From positions 62,001 to 126,000 of the forward strand of contig DHVX01000043.1 in assembly GCA_002412885.1 (NCBI GenBank): a stretch of 64,000 nt of DNA. The letters run 5' to 3'. This DNA comes from Bacteroidales bacterium UBA5197. Its GTDB lineage: Bacteria > Bacteroidota > Bacteroidia > Bacteroidales > Lentimicrobiaceae. The first letter of the stretch is position 1. Each line of letters opens with the position of its first letter. The position numbers were made by a program, and so were the translations under genes. The notes under the pieces are model-generated. The model made no database searches. It was not told the origin of the DNA and saw nothing but the letters and a program-made list of their open reading frames with translations. Of this stretch, positions 24,803-34,049 are shown piece by piece.

Positions 24803-25960
24803 TTAAATCCGGCAGAGAATTTCGGCAGCTTTCTCAAGTGTTTCGGTAGTTTTGGCAAAACAGAAACGGAGCATTTTATTGTCTTCCTGATTATGATAAA
24901 ACGGAGAAACAGGAACCGATGCAATTTTAAACTCACGGGTTATGCGCTCAGCAAATGCCATCTCTTTTTCATCACTGATTTTGCTGTAATTCAGAAGCTG
25001 AAAATATGTTCCTGAGGCTGGAGATGCTTTAAACCGAGATACTTTTATAAGATTGAGGAAAAAATCTCTTTTTTCCTGATAAAAACTTCCCAGATTGATG
25101 TAATTCTCAGGATTTTTGAGATATTCCGCAATGGCATATTGCACCGGAGTGTTCACTGCAAAAACAACAAACTGATGTACTTTCCTGAATTCGGCAGTTA
25201 GCTGTGGCGGTGCCAGCACAAATCCGCATTTCCATCCGGTGGCGTGAAAAGTCTTTCCAAAAGAGCCGGTAATCAGCGTTTTAGATGCAAGTGCAGGATA
25301 TTTGCAAACGCTCTCATGGGTAAGTCCGTCAAAGATCAGATGTTCGTAAACTTCATCGCTCAGCAAAAGTATATCCCGGTTTTTTAACAGGGTTTCAAGT
25401 TTTTTAAGGTCTTTTGATCTGATGACAGTTCCCGTTGGATTATGCGGCGAATTGATAATGATCATTCTGGTGCTGCCAGTGATCAGAGAGGGGAAGGTTT
25501 CCCAGTTGATGGAATAGTCCGGCGCTTGAAGCCGTGCATATTTCACCATTCCTCCCTGAAGCATAATTGCCGGGCCATAGCTATCGTAAGCAGGTTCCAG
25601 AATAATGACTTCATCGCCCGGGCGGATAAACGCCGCAATAATGCTGAACAAGCCTTGTGTGGCGCCGGCTGTAATTGTTATCTCGGTTTCGGGATGGTAT
25701 TTTGCACCGTACTTTTTCTCAAACATTTCAGAAATGCCTTCGCGCAAAGGTAAAATCCCGGGCATGGGAGCGTATTGATTGTGCCCTTTTTTCATGTTGC
25801 TGTTCACCAGTTTAATAAGCTCTTCCGAAACCGGAAAATCAGGGAAACCTTGTGAAAGATTAAGGGCATTGTGTTCTCTGGCAAGGGCCGACATAACCGC
25901 GAAAATACTGGTTCCCGTAAACGGAAGTTTTGAAACAATTGTGCCGGTGTATTTTTCCAT
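24803..25960 (-). CDS. Methionine aminotransferase (PLP-dependent, YbdL/KAT-like)
   Basis: The protein has 385 residues, starting at the ATG at 25960. The 16-residue upstream extension to 26008 would run over the promoter and is not expected for YbdL-like proteins (386 residues). This is a fold-type I class I aminotransferase: LSQGFPDFP, NQYAPMPGILPLRE, SPHNPTG, SDEVYEHL, the PLP lysine K236 in GSFGKTFH, and RFCFAK near the end. It interconverts methionine and ketomethiobutyrate using glutamine or aromatic amino acids as partners. It is paired with the omega-amidase gene. Confidence 0.92.
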   Translation of the reverse strand: MEKYTGTIVSKLPFTGTSIFAVMSALAREHNALNLSQGFPDFPVSEELIKLVNSNMKKGHNQYAPMPGILPLREGISEMFEKKYGAKYHPETEITITAGATQGLFSIIAAFIRPGDEVIILEPAYDSYGPAIMLQGGMVKYARLQAPDYSINWETFPSLITGSTRMIIINSPHNPTGTVIRSKDLKKLETLLKNRDILLLSDEVYEHLIFDGLTHESVCKYPALASKTLITGSFGKTFHATGWKCGFVLAPPQLTAEFRKVHQFVVFAVNTPVQYAIAEYLKNPENYINLGSFYQEKRDFFLNLIKVSRFKASPASGTYFQLLNYSKISDEKEMAFAERITREFKIASVPVSPFYHNQEDNKMLRFCFAKTTETLEKAAEILCRI

Positions 25961-25982
25961 ATCAGGGAATTTTGGTAATTCG

Positions 25983-25990
25983 CAAATATA
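25983..25990 (-). promoter_or_regulatory. Putative -7 element for the aminotransferase/omega-amidase operon
   Basis: TATATTTG on the minus strand, 23 bp before the ATG at 25960. Its position supports the shorter start over 26008. Confidence 0.5.
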
Positions 25991-26067
25991 AGGAAATATA
26001 AATTCCATTGACGTGTATCAGCACACTCATTTATACATTGTTCGCCCACATGTTCACCATCGTTTCT

Positions 26068-26075
26068 TATCTTTG
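26068..26075 (+). promoter_or_regulatory. Putative -7 element for polA
   Basis: TATCTTTG lies 55 bp upstream of the polA start codon. Confidence 0.5.
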
Positions 26076-26130
26076 CTGATTAAGTTTGCCTCTTTTTAAT
26101 TCCTGATTTATCTTTCTAAAAACAATACAC

Positions 26131-28911
26131 ATGTCACATACCGGCAAAAAACTCTTTTTATTGGATGCTATGGCGCTGATTTACAGAGCCTATTATGCAT
26201 TGAACCGCAATCCGCGCATCACTTCAAAAGGGCTTAACACGTCCGCAATTCTTGGGTTTGCCAATTCGCTGTACGATGTCATCAAAAACGAAAAACCAAC
26301 CCATATCGGTGTTGCTTTCGATACACATGCACCCACCGTCAGGCACGATGATTTTGCAGCTTATAAAGCCAACCGGGAGTCCATGCCCGAAGATATTTTA
26401 AAGGCCATTCCTTACATCATGCAGCTTTTAAACGGGTTTAACATTCCCATACTTTTTGTGGATGGTTATGAAGCTGATGATGTGATTGGAACACTTGCCA
26501 AACAAGCAGATAGCGCAGGATTTCAGGTATATATGATGACTCCCGACAAGGATTTCGGGCAACTTGTTTCGGGAAATATCCTTCAATACAAGCCTGGAAA
26601 ACCTGGTGAACAGCCGGTAATTATGGGCGTAAAGGAAGTGTGTGAAAAATTCGGCGTCAGCCGACCCGATCAGGTGATTGATATGCTTGGACTCTGGGGA
26701 GATGCATCAGACAACATCCCCGGAATCCCCGGAGTGGGGGAGGTGACTGCCCGCAAATTGGTTCAGGATTTTGATACGGTAGAGAATCTCATTTTGAATG
26801 CCGATAAAATTGAGAAGGCTTCATTGCGCGATAAAGTGAAGGAGCATGCACAGCAGGCGCTGATGTCGAAGCAACTGGCAACCATTATTCTGGATGTGCC
26901 CATTGCTTTTGAAGAAGAAAAACTGAAGCTTTCATCGCCGGATATTCCTGCATTGAAAACCTTGTTCGATGAGATTGAGTTCAACACTTTTGGTAAGCGG
27001 ATCTTTGCGGATATGGAGAAAAACAGCCGTGCCGCAACATCACAGCAGCCCGACCTTTTTGCAGCAGCCGGAGAGCCGGTGGAGCGCACTTCCACACTAA
27101 CTGATATTGAACTTACTCCTCACAAATATTACCTGGCCGATACTCCTGAAAAGCGCAAACAACTCATTGAGCACCTTCAGAAGTGCAGCATGTTCTGCTT
27201 CGATACCGAAACCACCGGACTTGATGCCAACAATGTTGAGCTGGTAGGGATGTCGTTTGCTACCGATCCGGGAGAAGCATGGTTTGTGCCCGTGCCAGAA
27301 GTGTATGCCGATGCCCTTGAGATTGTTACTGAATTTGCCGGGGTCTTTGCCGATGAAAAAATCGGGAAAACCGGTCAGAATATGAAGTATGACATTTCGG
27401 TGCTGAAGTGGTACGAAATTAGTGTAAATGGTCCGCTTTTCGATACCATGATCGCTCATTACCTGATTGAGCCCGATATGCGGCACAATATGGATATGCT
27501 TTCAAAAACCTATCTGAATTATGAGCCGGTATCCATTGAAACGCTGATCGGGAAAAAGGGAAAGAATCAGTTGAGCATGCGCTCGGTTGAGATGGAAAAA
27601 CTGAAAGAATATGCCTGCGAAGATGCAGATATTACCCTTCAACTCAGGAATATTCTTGAACCTGAACTTGCAAAAACCGGCACCCGTGAATTGTTCGATG
27701 AAATTGAAATGCCCCTTGTAAAAGTGCTTGCTGCCATGGAAGCCGAAGGAGTGAAAATCGACAGTGAAAATCTGAATCAGTTTTCAAATCAACTGGAGAA
27801 AGAAGTTACCGAAGTTGAACAGGAAATCTACAAGCTGGCCGGAGAGCGTTTTAACATTGCTTCACCAAAGCAGCTTGGCGAAATTTTGTTCGATAAAATG
27901 CACCTTTCTGAAAATCCGAAACAAACAAAAACAAAGCAGCATTCCACCGGTGAAGAGATTCTTCAAAAGCTTATCAACAAACACCCGATTGTTCAGCAGA
28001 TTCTGGATTACCGCGGCCTGACCAAGTTAAAATCGACTTATGTGGATTCACTTCCGCTTTTGGTAAATCCGCGTACCGGGCGAATCCATACTTCATACAA
28101 TCAGGCAGTTGCTTCTACCGGAAGGCTCAGCTCCAACAATCCGAACCTGCAGAATATTCCCATCCGCAACGAGCGTGGCCGCGAAATAAGAAAGGCATTT
28201 GTTCCCCGAAATGATAAGTACACCCTGCTTTCGGTCGATTATTCACAGATTGAGCTCAGGCTTATTGCCCACATCAGCGGCGACGAAGCCATGCAGGAAG
28301 CTTTCCGCAAAGGAATTGACATCCATACCGCAACAGCATCTCGCATTTATAATGTTGAGATTGAGCAGGTAACCAAAGAAATGCGGCGCAATGCGAAAAC
28401 AGTAAACTTCGGAATCATTTATGGTATTTCTCCCTTTGGGCTTTCGGAGCGGCTGAACATTCCCCGCCGCGAAGCTGCTGATATCATTTCTCAATACTTT
28501 GAAAGATTTGCCGGTGTAAAAAAATACATGGATACTATTATTTTATTTGCGCGTGAACACGGATATGTGGAAACCATCAAAAAGCGCCGTCGCTACCTTC
28601 GTGACATAAATTCAGGAAATGCAATTGTGCGCGGATTTGCTGAGCGAAACGCCATCAATGCGCCCATTCAGGGCTCTTCCGCTGATATGATAAAAATTGC
28701 AATGATCAATATTCACCGCGAATTTGAACGTCTGAAGCTACGATCACGAATGATTATGCAGGTGCACGATGAACTTGTTTTTGACGTACATCTCGAAGAA
28801 GTTGAAACCGTTAAGCCCATCATTGAACGACTGATGAAAACCGCCATCGAGCTTAGTATTCCGGTGGAAGTGGAGATGAGCACGGGCAGTAATTGGCTGG
28901 AAGCGCATTGA
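26131..28911 (+). CDS. polA: DNA polymerase I
   Basis: The protein has 926 residues, full length. The 5' nuclease domain occupies about residues 1-290 (LLDAMALIYRAYYAL, VDGYEADDVIGTLA, DKDFGQLV, GIPGVGEVTA). The 3'-5' proofreading domain is intact (FDTETTGLD near 356, MKYDISVL, YACEDADITL). The family A polymerase domain has STGRLSSNNPNLQNIP, VDYSQIELRLIAH near 700, KTVNFGIIYG and QVHDELVF near 876. It fills gaps and removes RNA primers in replication and repair. It is a lone gene followed by repeat-rich DNA. Confidence 0.97.
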   Translation: MSHTGKKLFLLDAMALIYRAYYALNRNPRITSKGLNTSAILGFANSLYDVIKNEKPTHIGVAFDTHAPTVRHDDFAAYKANRESMPEDILKAIPYIMQLLNGFNIPILFVDGYEADDVIGTLAKQADSAGFQVYMMTPDKDFGQLVSGNILQYKPGKPGEQPVIMGVKEVCEKFGVSRPDQVIDMLGLWGDASDNIPGIPGVGEVTARKLVQDFDTVENLILNADKIEKASLRDKVKEHAQQALMSKQLATIILDVPIAFEEEKLKLSSPDIPALKTLFDEIEFNTFGKRIFADMEKNSRAATSQQPDLFAAAGEPVERTSTLTDIELTPHKYYLADTPEKRKQLIEHLQKCSMFCFDTETTGLDANNVELVGMSFATDPGEAWFVPVPEVYADALEIVTEFAGVFADEKIGKTGQNMKYDISVLKWYEISVNGPLFDTMIAHYLIEPDMRHNMDMLSKTYLNYEPVSIETLIGKKGKNQLSMRSVEMEKLKEYACEDADITLQLRNILEPELAKTGTRELFDEIEMPLVKVLAAMEAEGVKIDSENLNQFSNQLEKEVTEVEQEIYKLAGERFNIASPKQLGEILFDKMHLSENPKQTKTKQHSTGEEILQKLINKHPIVQQILDYRGLTKLKSTYVDSLPLLVNPRTGRIHTSYNQAVASTGRLSSNNPNLQNIPIRNERGREIRKAFVPRNDKYTLLSVDYSQIELRLIAHISGDEAMQEAFRKGIDIHTATASRIYNVEIEQVTKEMRRNAKTVNFGIIYGISPFGLSERLNIPRREAADIISQYFERFAGVKKYMDTIILFAREHGYVETIKKRRRYLRDINSGNAIVRGFAERNAINAPIQGSSADMIKIAMINIHREFERLKLRSRMIMQVHDELVFDVHLEEVETVKPIIERLMKTAIELSIPVEVEMSTGSNWLEAH

Positions 28912-28917
28912 TTTGGA

Positions 28918-29245
28918 CTCGGGGACAAGGAGACCGGGAGACAAGGGGAAAGTGAAAAGTGAAAAGTGAAAAGTGAAAAATGAAAAGTGGAAATGAAAAG
29001 TGACGATTAATCGGAGGTCTGAGATATCTATCTGGGTGAGACCAAAGTCTGAGATAGAGATGAAATTCTAAAATAATTGCATAAATGCCAAATCAGAGCG
29101 TCCTTCTCCTTGAGGAGAAGGTGCCGAAGGCGGATGAGGTGAATAATGTGGACGGATTCAGGACAAGGAGACACGGAGAAATGGGGAGAAGGGGAGAAAG
29201 AAAAGTGAAAAATGAAAAGTGGAAAGAGAAAAGTGAAAAATGAAG
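28918..29245. repeat. Purine-rich low-complexity stretch (AAAAGTGA / ACAAGGAGAC text)
   Basis: The segment is built from GTGAAAA-type heptads (28960-28998) and GGGGACAAGGAGACCGGGAGAC-like blocks at 28920 and 29160. It continues in pieces through 29480 and has a pyrimidine-rich counterpart at 63.2-63.6 kb. No ORF is credible in it. Confidence 0.75.
29092..29141 (+). repeat. REP-like hairpin element, copy a
   Basis: CCTTCTCCTTGAGGAGAAGG is a perfect 8-bp stem with a TTGA loop, followed by TGCCGAAGGCGGATGAGGT. Related copies are at 29501-29582 and, inverted, at 63347-63410. Confidence 0.75.
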
Positions 29246-29248
29246 AGT

Positions 29249-29432
29249 GAAAAGTGAATCTGACCTAACAAGTTTTCTTTTTAACTTGTTAGGTCTTCTT
29301 GTTATAAAAAAGGCAAACGAAATAAGAGAAAAGAGAAAAGTGAAGAGTGAAGAGTGAAAAGTGAATCTGGCCTAACAAGTTTTCTTTTAACTTGTTAGGT
29401 CTTCTTGTTATAAAAAAGGCAAACGAAATAAG
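29249..29432. repeat. Two direct repeats, each holding the ACCTAACAAGTT...AACTTGTTAGGT hairpin
   Basis: Copies at about 29249-29326 and 29356-29432 (period 107 bp) are nearly identical and end in GTTATAAAAAAGGCAAACGA. The 12-bp stem followed by T-rich bases looks terminator-like on the plus strand. Confidence 0.8.
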
Positions 29433-29500
29433 TGAAAAGAGAAAAGAGAAAAGAGAAAAATGAAAAGTGAATAAGAATCTTCAGTGATTGAACAAAAGCG

Positions 29501-29582
29501 AAATTGGAACGTCCTTCTCCTGGAGAAGGTACCGAAGGGCAGCTTGCCCCGTCACACCATAGTGATGACGGGGGATGAGGTG
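29501..29582 (+). repeat. REP-like hairpin element, copy b
   Basis: AAATTGGAACGTCCTTCTCC begins the copy, which has a shortened loop (TCCTGGAGAAGG) and an insertion holding CGTCACACCATAGTGATGACG, a second palindrome, before GGATGAGG. Confidence 0.7.
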
Positions 29583-29584
29583 GT

Positions 29585-29743
29585 TCATGAATGCCCACCT
29601 ACCACAATTCTGATAATTTTCAGGTTCAGTACAATAAATCTGAAGAATTGCCACGGCATAAATCGTCTCCAGAACAAAGTTGAACTGGTTGGAAATGGTG
29701 GGTATGACTCGTCGGTGTAAGCCTGTATATTTTTGTTTTTCAT
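29585..29743 (-). CDS. Small protein (52 residues) downstream of the SQR-like gene
   Basis: The frame on the minus strand runs from ATG at 29743 to TGA at 29585-29587. It starts MKNKNIQAYTDESYPPFPTS, continues with a Trp/Arg/Phe-rich centre (TLFWRRFMPWQFFRFIV) and ends IIRIVVGGHS. The composition, ordered proline/aromatic pattern and an amphipathic to hydrophobic second half look like a real short protein, perhaps membrane-associated. It lies 61 bp after the sulfide:quinone oxidoreductase-like gene on the same strand, so co-transcription is likely. The frame is in a region otherwise filled by repeats but is itself non-repetitive. The function is unknown. Confidence 0.6.
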   Translation of the reverse strand: MKNKNIQAYTDESYPPFPTSSTLFWRRFMPWQFFRFIVLNLKIIRIVVGGHS

Positions 29744-29804
29744 GGGTTTAAGATTTTTTGATGTTGAACTTCAATGGGATTTCTTCAATATTTAATCCTC
29801 TTTC

Positions 29805-31262
29805 TTATTCCGGCAAAAGCCACCAGAAAGGATAACCTTTTGCTTTGTGCAGGAACATATAATGCATCATCCATTTCATCCAATGGCCTGCAAGTCCGGC
29901 TTCACCCATGGTGTATTTGATGTTTCTCCCGAATTCAGGATATTTTTCCCAATCGGGAACCACCGGATGAACAGTCATGGTAGCCGCAGCCCCGTGACGC
30001 ATTCCGTAACCAGCCGAAACAATGCATGCAGCGCCCATTTTTCCCATGCTTGCTTTGTGTTTAAATTCCTGTTTTCCGGTTTTAATTTCGTTGATGAGAT
30101 TCAACGCAACAATTTTCCCCATAACTCCCGATGGCATCCCTGTACGTGGTGGCGAAGGGAAAATGGCTGTTCCGTTTTTGCTGTTCATTGGCTTTGAAAT
30201 AGGATGAGGAGGCGCAAATGCAATGCCCGGCGCATAAATGTTCGGGTACACCGGACTCTGATATGTTTCGGGCCAGTCAGCAGCTTTCCATTCTTCAAAA
30301 GGTTTGGGGGTGTAATCCGCATCAACTTTCATAAATCCGCTGGGGGCAAATAATTGAGATGTAATATCTTCTCCCGATTTATCAAAAGCCTTTAGCCCGG
30401 CACCTGCAAACCCGGGAATCAGCATTGAGAAATCAAATTCAATGGTTTTTTCTTCGCCATCTAGGGTTTCGTAGTGAATCATGCCCGGCTCAACTTTTTT
30501 AACACCAGCTCTTTTTATCCATTTGATGTCGTTTTCTCCAAGAAAAGATTCGGCAAAAACCCGGGTTGAAGTAATGTATCCGCCACGTTTGATATGAGCA
30601 CCTCCCATGCCGAAGTCGCCCAGTTCATACTCATTGGTCAGCCATGTTATATCGGCCAGATGATTCAGTTTTCTTTTGCGTATTTCGAAAGCAACATTCA
30701 GAATGTATTCAAATGCAGCACCCTGACAGGTAGCGGTAGGATGGCCTGTTCCGATGACAAAGCGTTGCTTTTCTCCTTTTTCCATCTTAGCCAGCGACTC
30801 CTGAAGTTTTTTCCAGGCATGATCAGCATGATCGTATGAGCACACCGATACAGTATTTTTACCCGGTCCCAGACCTTCGGTGGCCTCAAAATTCAGGCGG
30901 GGTCCGGTCGCATTCACCAGATAGTCATATTCAATCCGTTCGCTCGTTCCTTTTTTTTCTTCCAGCGTGTATTCTATGGTTACAAAAGGTCTGCCTGCTT
31001 CGCCTTCGCCTTCAGGATGAATGCTTACCGCTTTTGCCTGCCTGAAATCAATTCCCCATCGCTTGTATAGCGGAGCAAGTTTAAACCGCACCTGATCAAT
31101 GGTCATTCGCCCGACTCCAACCCAGATATTGGAAGGAATCCATTGATAATAAGACCCTGGAGCAACCACCACCACTTCGTGCTTTTTGCTCAGTTTCTTG
31201 CGAAGAAATGCAGCAGCGGTATGTCCTGATATGCCAGCGCCCAATACAATTACTCTTGCCAT
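29805..31262 (-). CDS. Sulfide:quinone oxidoreductase-like flavoprotein
   Basis: The protein has 485 residues. The FAD-binding N-terminus is VIVLGAGISGHTAAAFL, with NATGP near 117-121. There are exactly three cysteines (C141 in SVCSYDHAD, C179 in TATCQGAA, C413 in AACIVSAG), the number and spacing expected for the FAD-linked and sulfide-oxidising cysteines of SQR. The C-terminus (HWMKWMMHYMFLHKAKGYPFWW) is amphipathic and suits monotopic membrane attachment. It would oxidise sulfide and pass electrons to quinone. A flavocytochrome-like role is the alternative. A 52-residue gene follows in the same direction. Confidence 0.85.
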   Translation of the reverse strand: MARVIVLGAGISGHTAAAFLRKKLSKKHEVVVVAPGSYYQWIPSNIWVGVGRMTIDQVRFKLAPLYKRWGIDFRQAKAVSIHPEGEGEAGRPFVTIEYTLEEKKGTSERIEYDYLVNATGPRLNFEATEGLGPGKNTVSVCSYDHADHAWKKLQESLAKMEKGEKQRFVIGTGHPTATCQGAAFEYILNVAFEIRKRKLNHLADITWLTNEYELGDFGMGGAHIKRGGYITSTRVFAESFLGENDIKWIKRAGVKKVEPGMIHYETLDGEEKTIEFDFSMLIPGFAGAGLKAFDKSGEDITSQLFAPSGFMKVDADYTPKPFEEWKAADWPETYQSPVYPNIYAPGIAFAPPHPISKPMNSKNGTAIFPSPPRTGMPSGVMGKIVALNLINEIKTGKQEFKHKASMGKMGAACIVSAGYGMRHGAAATMTVHPVVPDWEKYPEFGRNIKYTMGEAGLAGHWMKWMMHYMFLHKAKGYPFWWLLPE

Positions 31263-31313
31263 AGGAAAATGTTTAGGTTTTCATGCACAGATTTGTGGGT
31301 AAACATCGATATA

Positions 31314-31321
31314 CAAATATA
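31314..31321 (-). promoter_or_regulatory. Putative -7 element for the SQR-like gene
   Basis: TATATTTG on the minus strand, 51 bp before the start. It is part of the near-palindromic ATATACAAATATAT, with a similar ATATATTTATA about 25 bp further upstream, possibly a repressor site. Confidence 0.4.
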
Positions 31322-31470
31322 TGATTTTTACATCTACATATATTTATAATTGATTGAAACTGCACAGGAAAATAGTTGACTTTGATCCGGCGTTTTTATC
31401 CGGAAGTTGTAATTTCCCCGCTGAGAAAAATGTGTATGTTTGTTTTGTGAAACATTGTTGCTTTTTATGG

Positions 31471-31556
31471 TTGCCACCAAATCACTAAAGCACGAAAATT
31501 CACCAATATAATTTCTTGATAATAAAATATTTGGTGTATTGGAGTTTTGGTGGCAA
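31471..31556. repeat. Imperfect inverted repeat with TTGCCACCAAA arms
   Basis: TTGCCACCAAA (31471-31481) pairs with TTTGGTGGCAA (31546-31556), and the inner arms TTCACCAATAT/ATATTTGGTG also pair in part. It fills much of the 345-bp spacer between the SQR-like and GH92 genes. Confidence 0.65.
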
Positions 31557-31607
31557 GAATTTTCACTTTTTACCAGACAACATTGTCTTAGATTATTATT
31601 TCTGCAC

Positions 31608-33917
31608 ATGAAAAACATCCTGATTCAAATATTAACCCTGACCACTGGATTGGCTTTTGCCCAGCAGCCATCCACTTATGTCAACCCCTTTATCGGCACC
31701 GACCATATGGGACATACTTTTCCCGGCGCTACATTTCCTTTCGGGATGGTGCAACTCAGCCCTGATACCGATACAGTGCCTTATTCCTCAGGCGCAGGTT
31801 ACAATAAAGATGTTTATGCCTATTGTGCAGGTTATCAGTACAATGATAAAACCATTTGCGGTTTCAGTCATACCCACTTTTCAGGAACCGGACACAGCGA
31901 TCTCGGCGATTTTTTGCTGATGCCGACAACCGGAAAATTACGGCTGAATCCCGGCACACGCGATAATCCTGAATCAGGTTACCGCAGCCGTTTTTCGCAT
32001 GAGCGCGAATCAGCTTCACCCGGGTATTATTCAGTTATGCTTGACGATTATGGAATCCTTGCCGAATTAACCGCCACCGAAAGGGTTGGTTTTCACAGAT
32101 ATACATATGATACTGCCGGAGAAACCAATCTGATTCTCGATATGACGGCTGGTATTTACAACTATCCCGGGAAAAACATCTGGCAGTTTATTCGCGTTGA
32201 AAATGATACGCTAATAACCGGATACAGGCAGACAAGAGGCTGGGCACGAACCCGAACCATTTATTTCGCAATGGTATTATCTAAACCCATTAGCAGTTAT
32301 GGTCATGAAAATCCCGAAGAAATTATTTATCGCGGATTTTACAGGAAGTTCAACGAAAAAGAAAATTTCCCGGAAATGGCCGGGACTGACATCAGCGCAT
32401 GGTTTCGTTTCAACATGGAAAAAGGTGAGCAATTGAAGATTAAGTTTGCCCTATCCTCGGTAAGCACAGCGGGGGCGCTAAACAACCTGAAAACTGAAAT
32501 TCCGCACTTTGATTTCGACCGCACGCGGCAGCAAGCTACAGACCATTGGAATCGTGAGCTTGGTAAAATTCAGATAAGCGCAACCGAAGTGGTTAAGCAG
32601 AATTTTTACACCAGTCTTTACCATACTTTTCTGTCGCCAACCATTTACATGGATGTTGATGGCCGTTACCGTGGACTGGATCAGAATATTCATCAGGCAG
32701 AAGGTTTTACCAATTATTCTACTTTTTCGCTCTGGGATACCTATCGGGCGCTGCACCCGTTTCTTACGCTTGTTCAGCAAAAGCGAACTTCTGATATGGT
32801 AAACTCCATGCTGGCCCATCGCCGTCAAAGTGTGCATGGCATTCTGCCGGTTTGGTCGCATCACGCCAACGAAAACTGGTGTATGATCGGCTACCATGCC
32901 GTGCCCGTAATTGCGGATGCTTTTATGAAAGGAATTTCAGGTTTCGACAAGGATGAAGCGCTCGAAGCTATGGATGCCAGTGCCACCAACGCCATGTACG
33001 ATGGCATTGGTGATTATATGAAATATGGCTATGTTCCGGCTGACCGAAGTAGCAATTCGGCTTCTAAAACCCTTGAATATGCTTACGATGACTGGTGCAT
33101 TGCGCGTATGGCCGAAAAGTCAGGAAACAAAGGTTTGGCCGGAATTTACGATCGCAGAGCCCGTTCGTTTGAAAATATCTATGATAAATCATCGGGATTT
33201 ATACGCCCACGCCTTTCAGATGGTTCATGGCAAATAAACTTCGATCCGCTGAAAACCGAAGGCCAGGGTTTTATCGAAGGCAACGCCTGGAATTATTCGC
33301 TTTATGTGCCGCATGATCTTTCAAAACTGATTGAATGGGCCGGAGGAAATGAAAAATTTATCGCGCATCTCGATACACTTTTCACCATGCACCTCGACGA
33401 AAAACACATTGAGGAATCAGAAGATATTGATAAGCGGGGCATTATTGGTAATTATGTTCATGGCAATGAGCCCAGCCACCATGTACCGTATCTATATAAT
33501 TATGCCGGTGCACCCTGGAAAACTCAGGAAAGGGTGCATCAGATTATGGATAACCTTTACCAGCCTGAGCCCGGCGGTTTGCCCGGTAATGATGATTGCG
33601 GACAAATGTCGGCCTGGTATATTTTCAGTGCCCTTGGTTTTTACCCGGTTTGCCCCGGAAATAATGAGTATGTGCTGGGAAGTCCATCCGTTTCTGAAGC
33701 GAAACTGAACCTTGAAAACGGAAAAATCTTCACCATAAAGGCTCCCGGGCTAAGCAAAAAGAATATTTATGTGAAACGTATTCTGCTGAATGGAGAGCCT
33801 TACAATAAACTCTTTATCAGGCATGAAGATATTATGGCCGGCGGAGAAATGGTGTTTGAGATGAGTAAAAAACCCGTGTTAAAAAAATTTGGTGATCAGA
33901 ATATGCCGGGGAGGTAA
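31608..33917 (+). CDS. GH92 alpha-mannosidase
   Basis: The protein has 769 residues from the ATG at 31608, where the signal peptide MKNILIQILTLTTGLAFAQ starts; the in-frame start at 31539 would precede it with sequence from the inverted repeat. GH92 enzymes are calcium-dependent inverting exo-alpha-mannosidases acting on N-glycan or mannan type substrates. Seen: YVNPFIGTDHMGHTFPGATF, FSHTHFSGTGHSDLGD, the acid region HGNEPSHHVPYLYNY, and the base region LPGNDDCGQMSAWYIFSALG. It is exported to the periplasm. No TonB receptor of the SusC/D type is beside it, so it is not in a standard polysaccharide utilisation locus. Confidence 0.95.
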   Translation: MKNILIQILTLTTGLAFAQQPSTYVNPFIGTDHMGHTFPGATFPFGMVQLSPDTDTVPYSSGAGYNKDVYAYCAGYQYNDKTICGFSHTHFSGTGHSDLGDFLLMPTTGKLRLNPGTRDNPESGYRSRFSHERESASPGYYSVMLDDYGILAELTATERVGFHRYTYDTAGETNLILDMTAGIYNYPGKNIWQFIRVENDTLITGYRQTRGWARTRTIYFAMVLSKPISSYGHENPEEIIYRGFYRKFNEKENFPEMAGTDISAWFRFNMEKGEQLKIKFALSSVSTAGALNNLKTEIPHFDFDRTRQQATDHWNRELGKIQISATEVVKQNFYTSLYHTFLSPTIYMDVDGRYRGLDQNIHQAEGFTNYSTFSLWDTYRALHPFLTLVQQKRTSDMVNSMLAHRRQSVHGILPVWSHHANENWCMIGYHAVPVIADAFMKGISGFDKDEALEAMDASATNAMYDGIGDYMKYGYVPADRSSNSASKTLEYAYDDWCIARMAEKSGNKGLAGIYDRRARSFENIYDKSSGFIRPRLSDGSWQINFDPLKTEGQGFIEGNAWNYSLYVPHDLSKLIEWAGGNEKFIAHLDTLFTMHLDEKHIEESEDIDKRGIIGNYVHGNEPSHHVPYLYNYAGAPWKTQERVHQIMDNLYQPEPGGLPGNDDCGQMSAWYIFSALGFYPVCPGNNEYVLGSPSVSEAKLNLENGKIFTIKAPGLSKKNIYVKRILLNGEPYNKLFIRHEDIMAGGEMVFEMSKKPVLKKFGDQNMPGR

Positions 33918-33939
33918 TATTATAAAAATATTCAAATAA

Positions 33940-34000
33940 ATATCGCGTGCGATATAAAAATGTGTATATTTGCATCGTCAAAGATAAAATCGTGCGCGAT
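33940..34000 (+). promoter_or_regulatory. Promoter flanked by two OhrR/MarR-type operators
   Basis: ATATCGCGTGCGATAT (33940-33955, 7 of 8 pairs palindromic) overlaps the expected -33 position. TATATTTG (33965-33972) is a full -7 element. ATCGTGCGCGAT (33989-34000) is a second site with the same ATCGC/GCGAT half-sites just after the expected start point. This is the arrangement of a repressed promoter. The likely ligand is the MarR-family protein encoded at 35121-35570. Confidence 0.7.
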
Positions 34001-34049
34001 ATATATCAGAGACCATTTTGAATTCACACTAAAGCATAAACAGCGCGCC

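Noticed and set aside
29395..29720. ORFs 29395-29598 (minus) and 29484-29720 (plus)
   Set aside because: They run through repeat elements; the 52-residue minus-strand frame at 29585-29743 explains the coding signal better.
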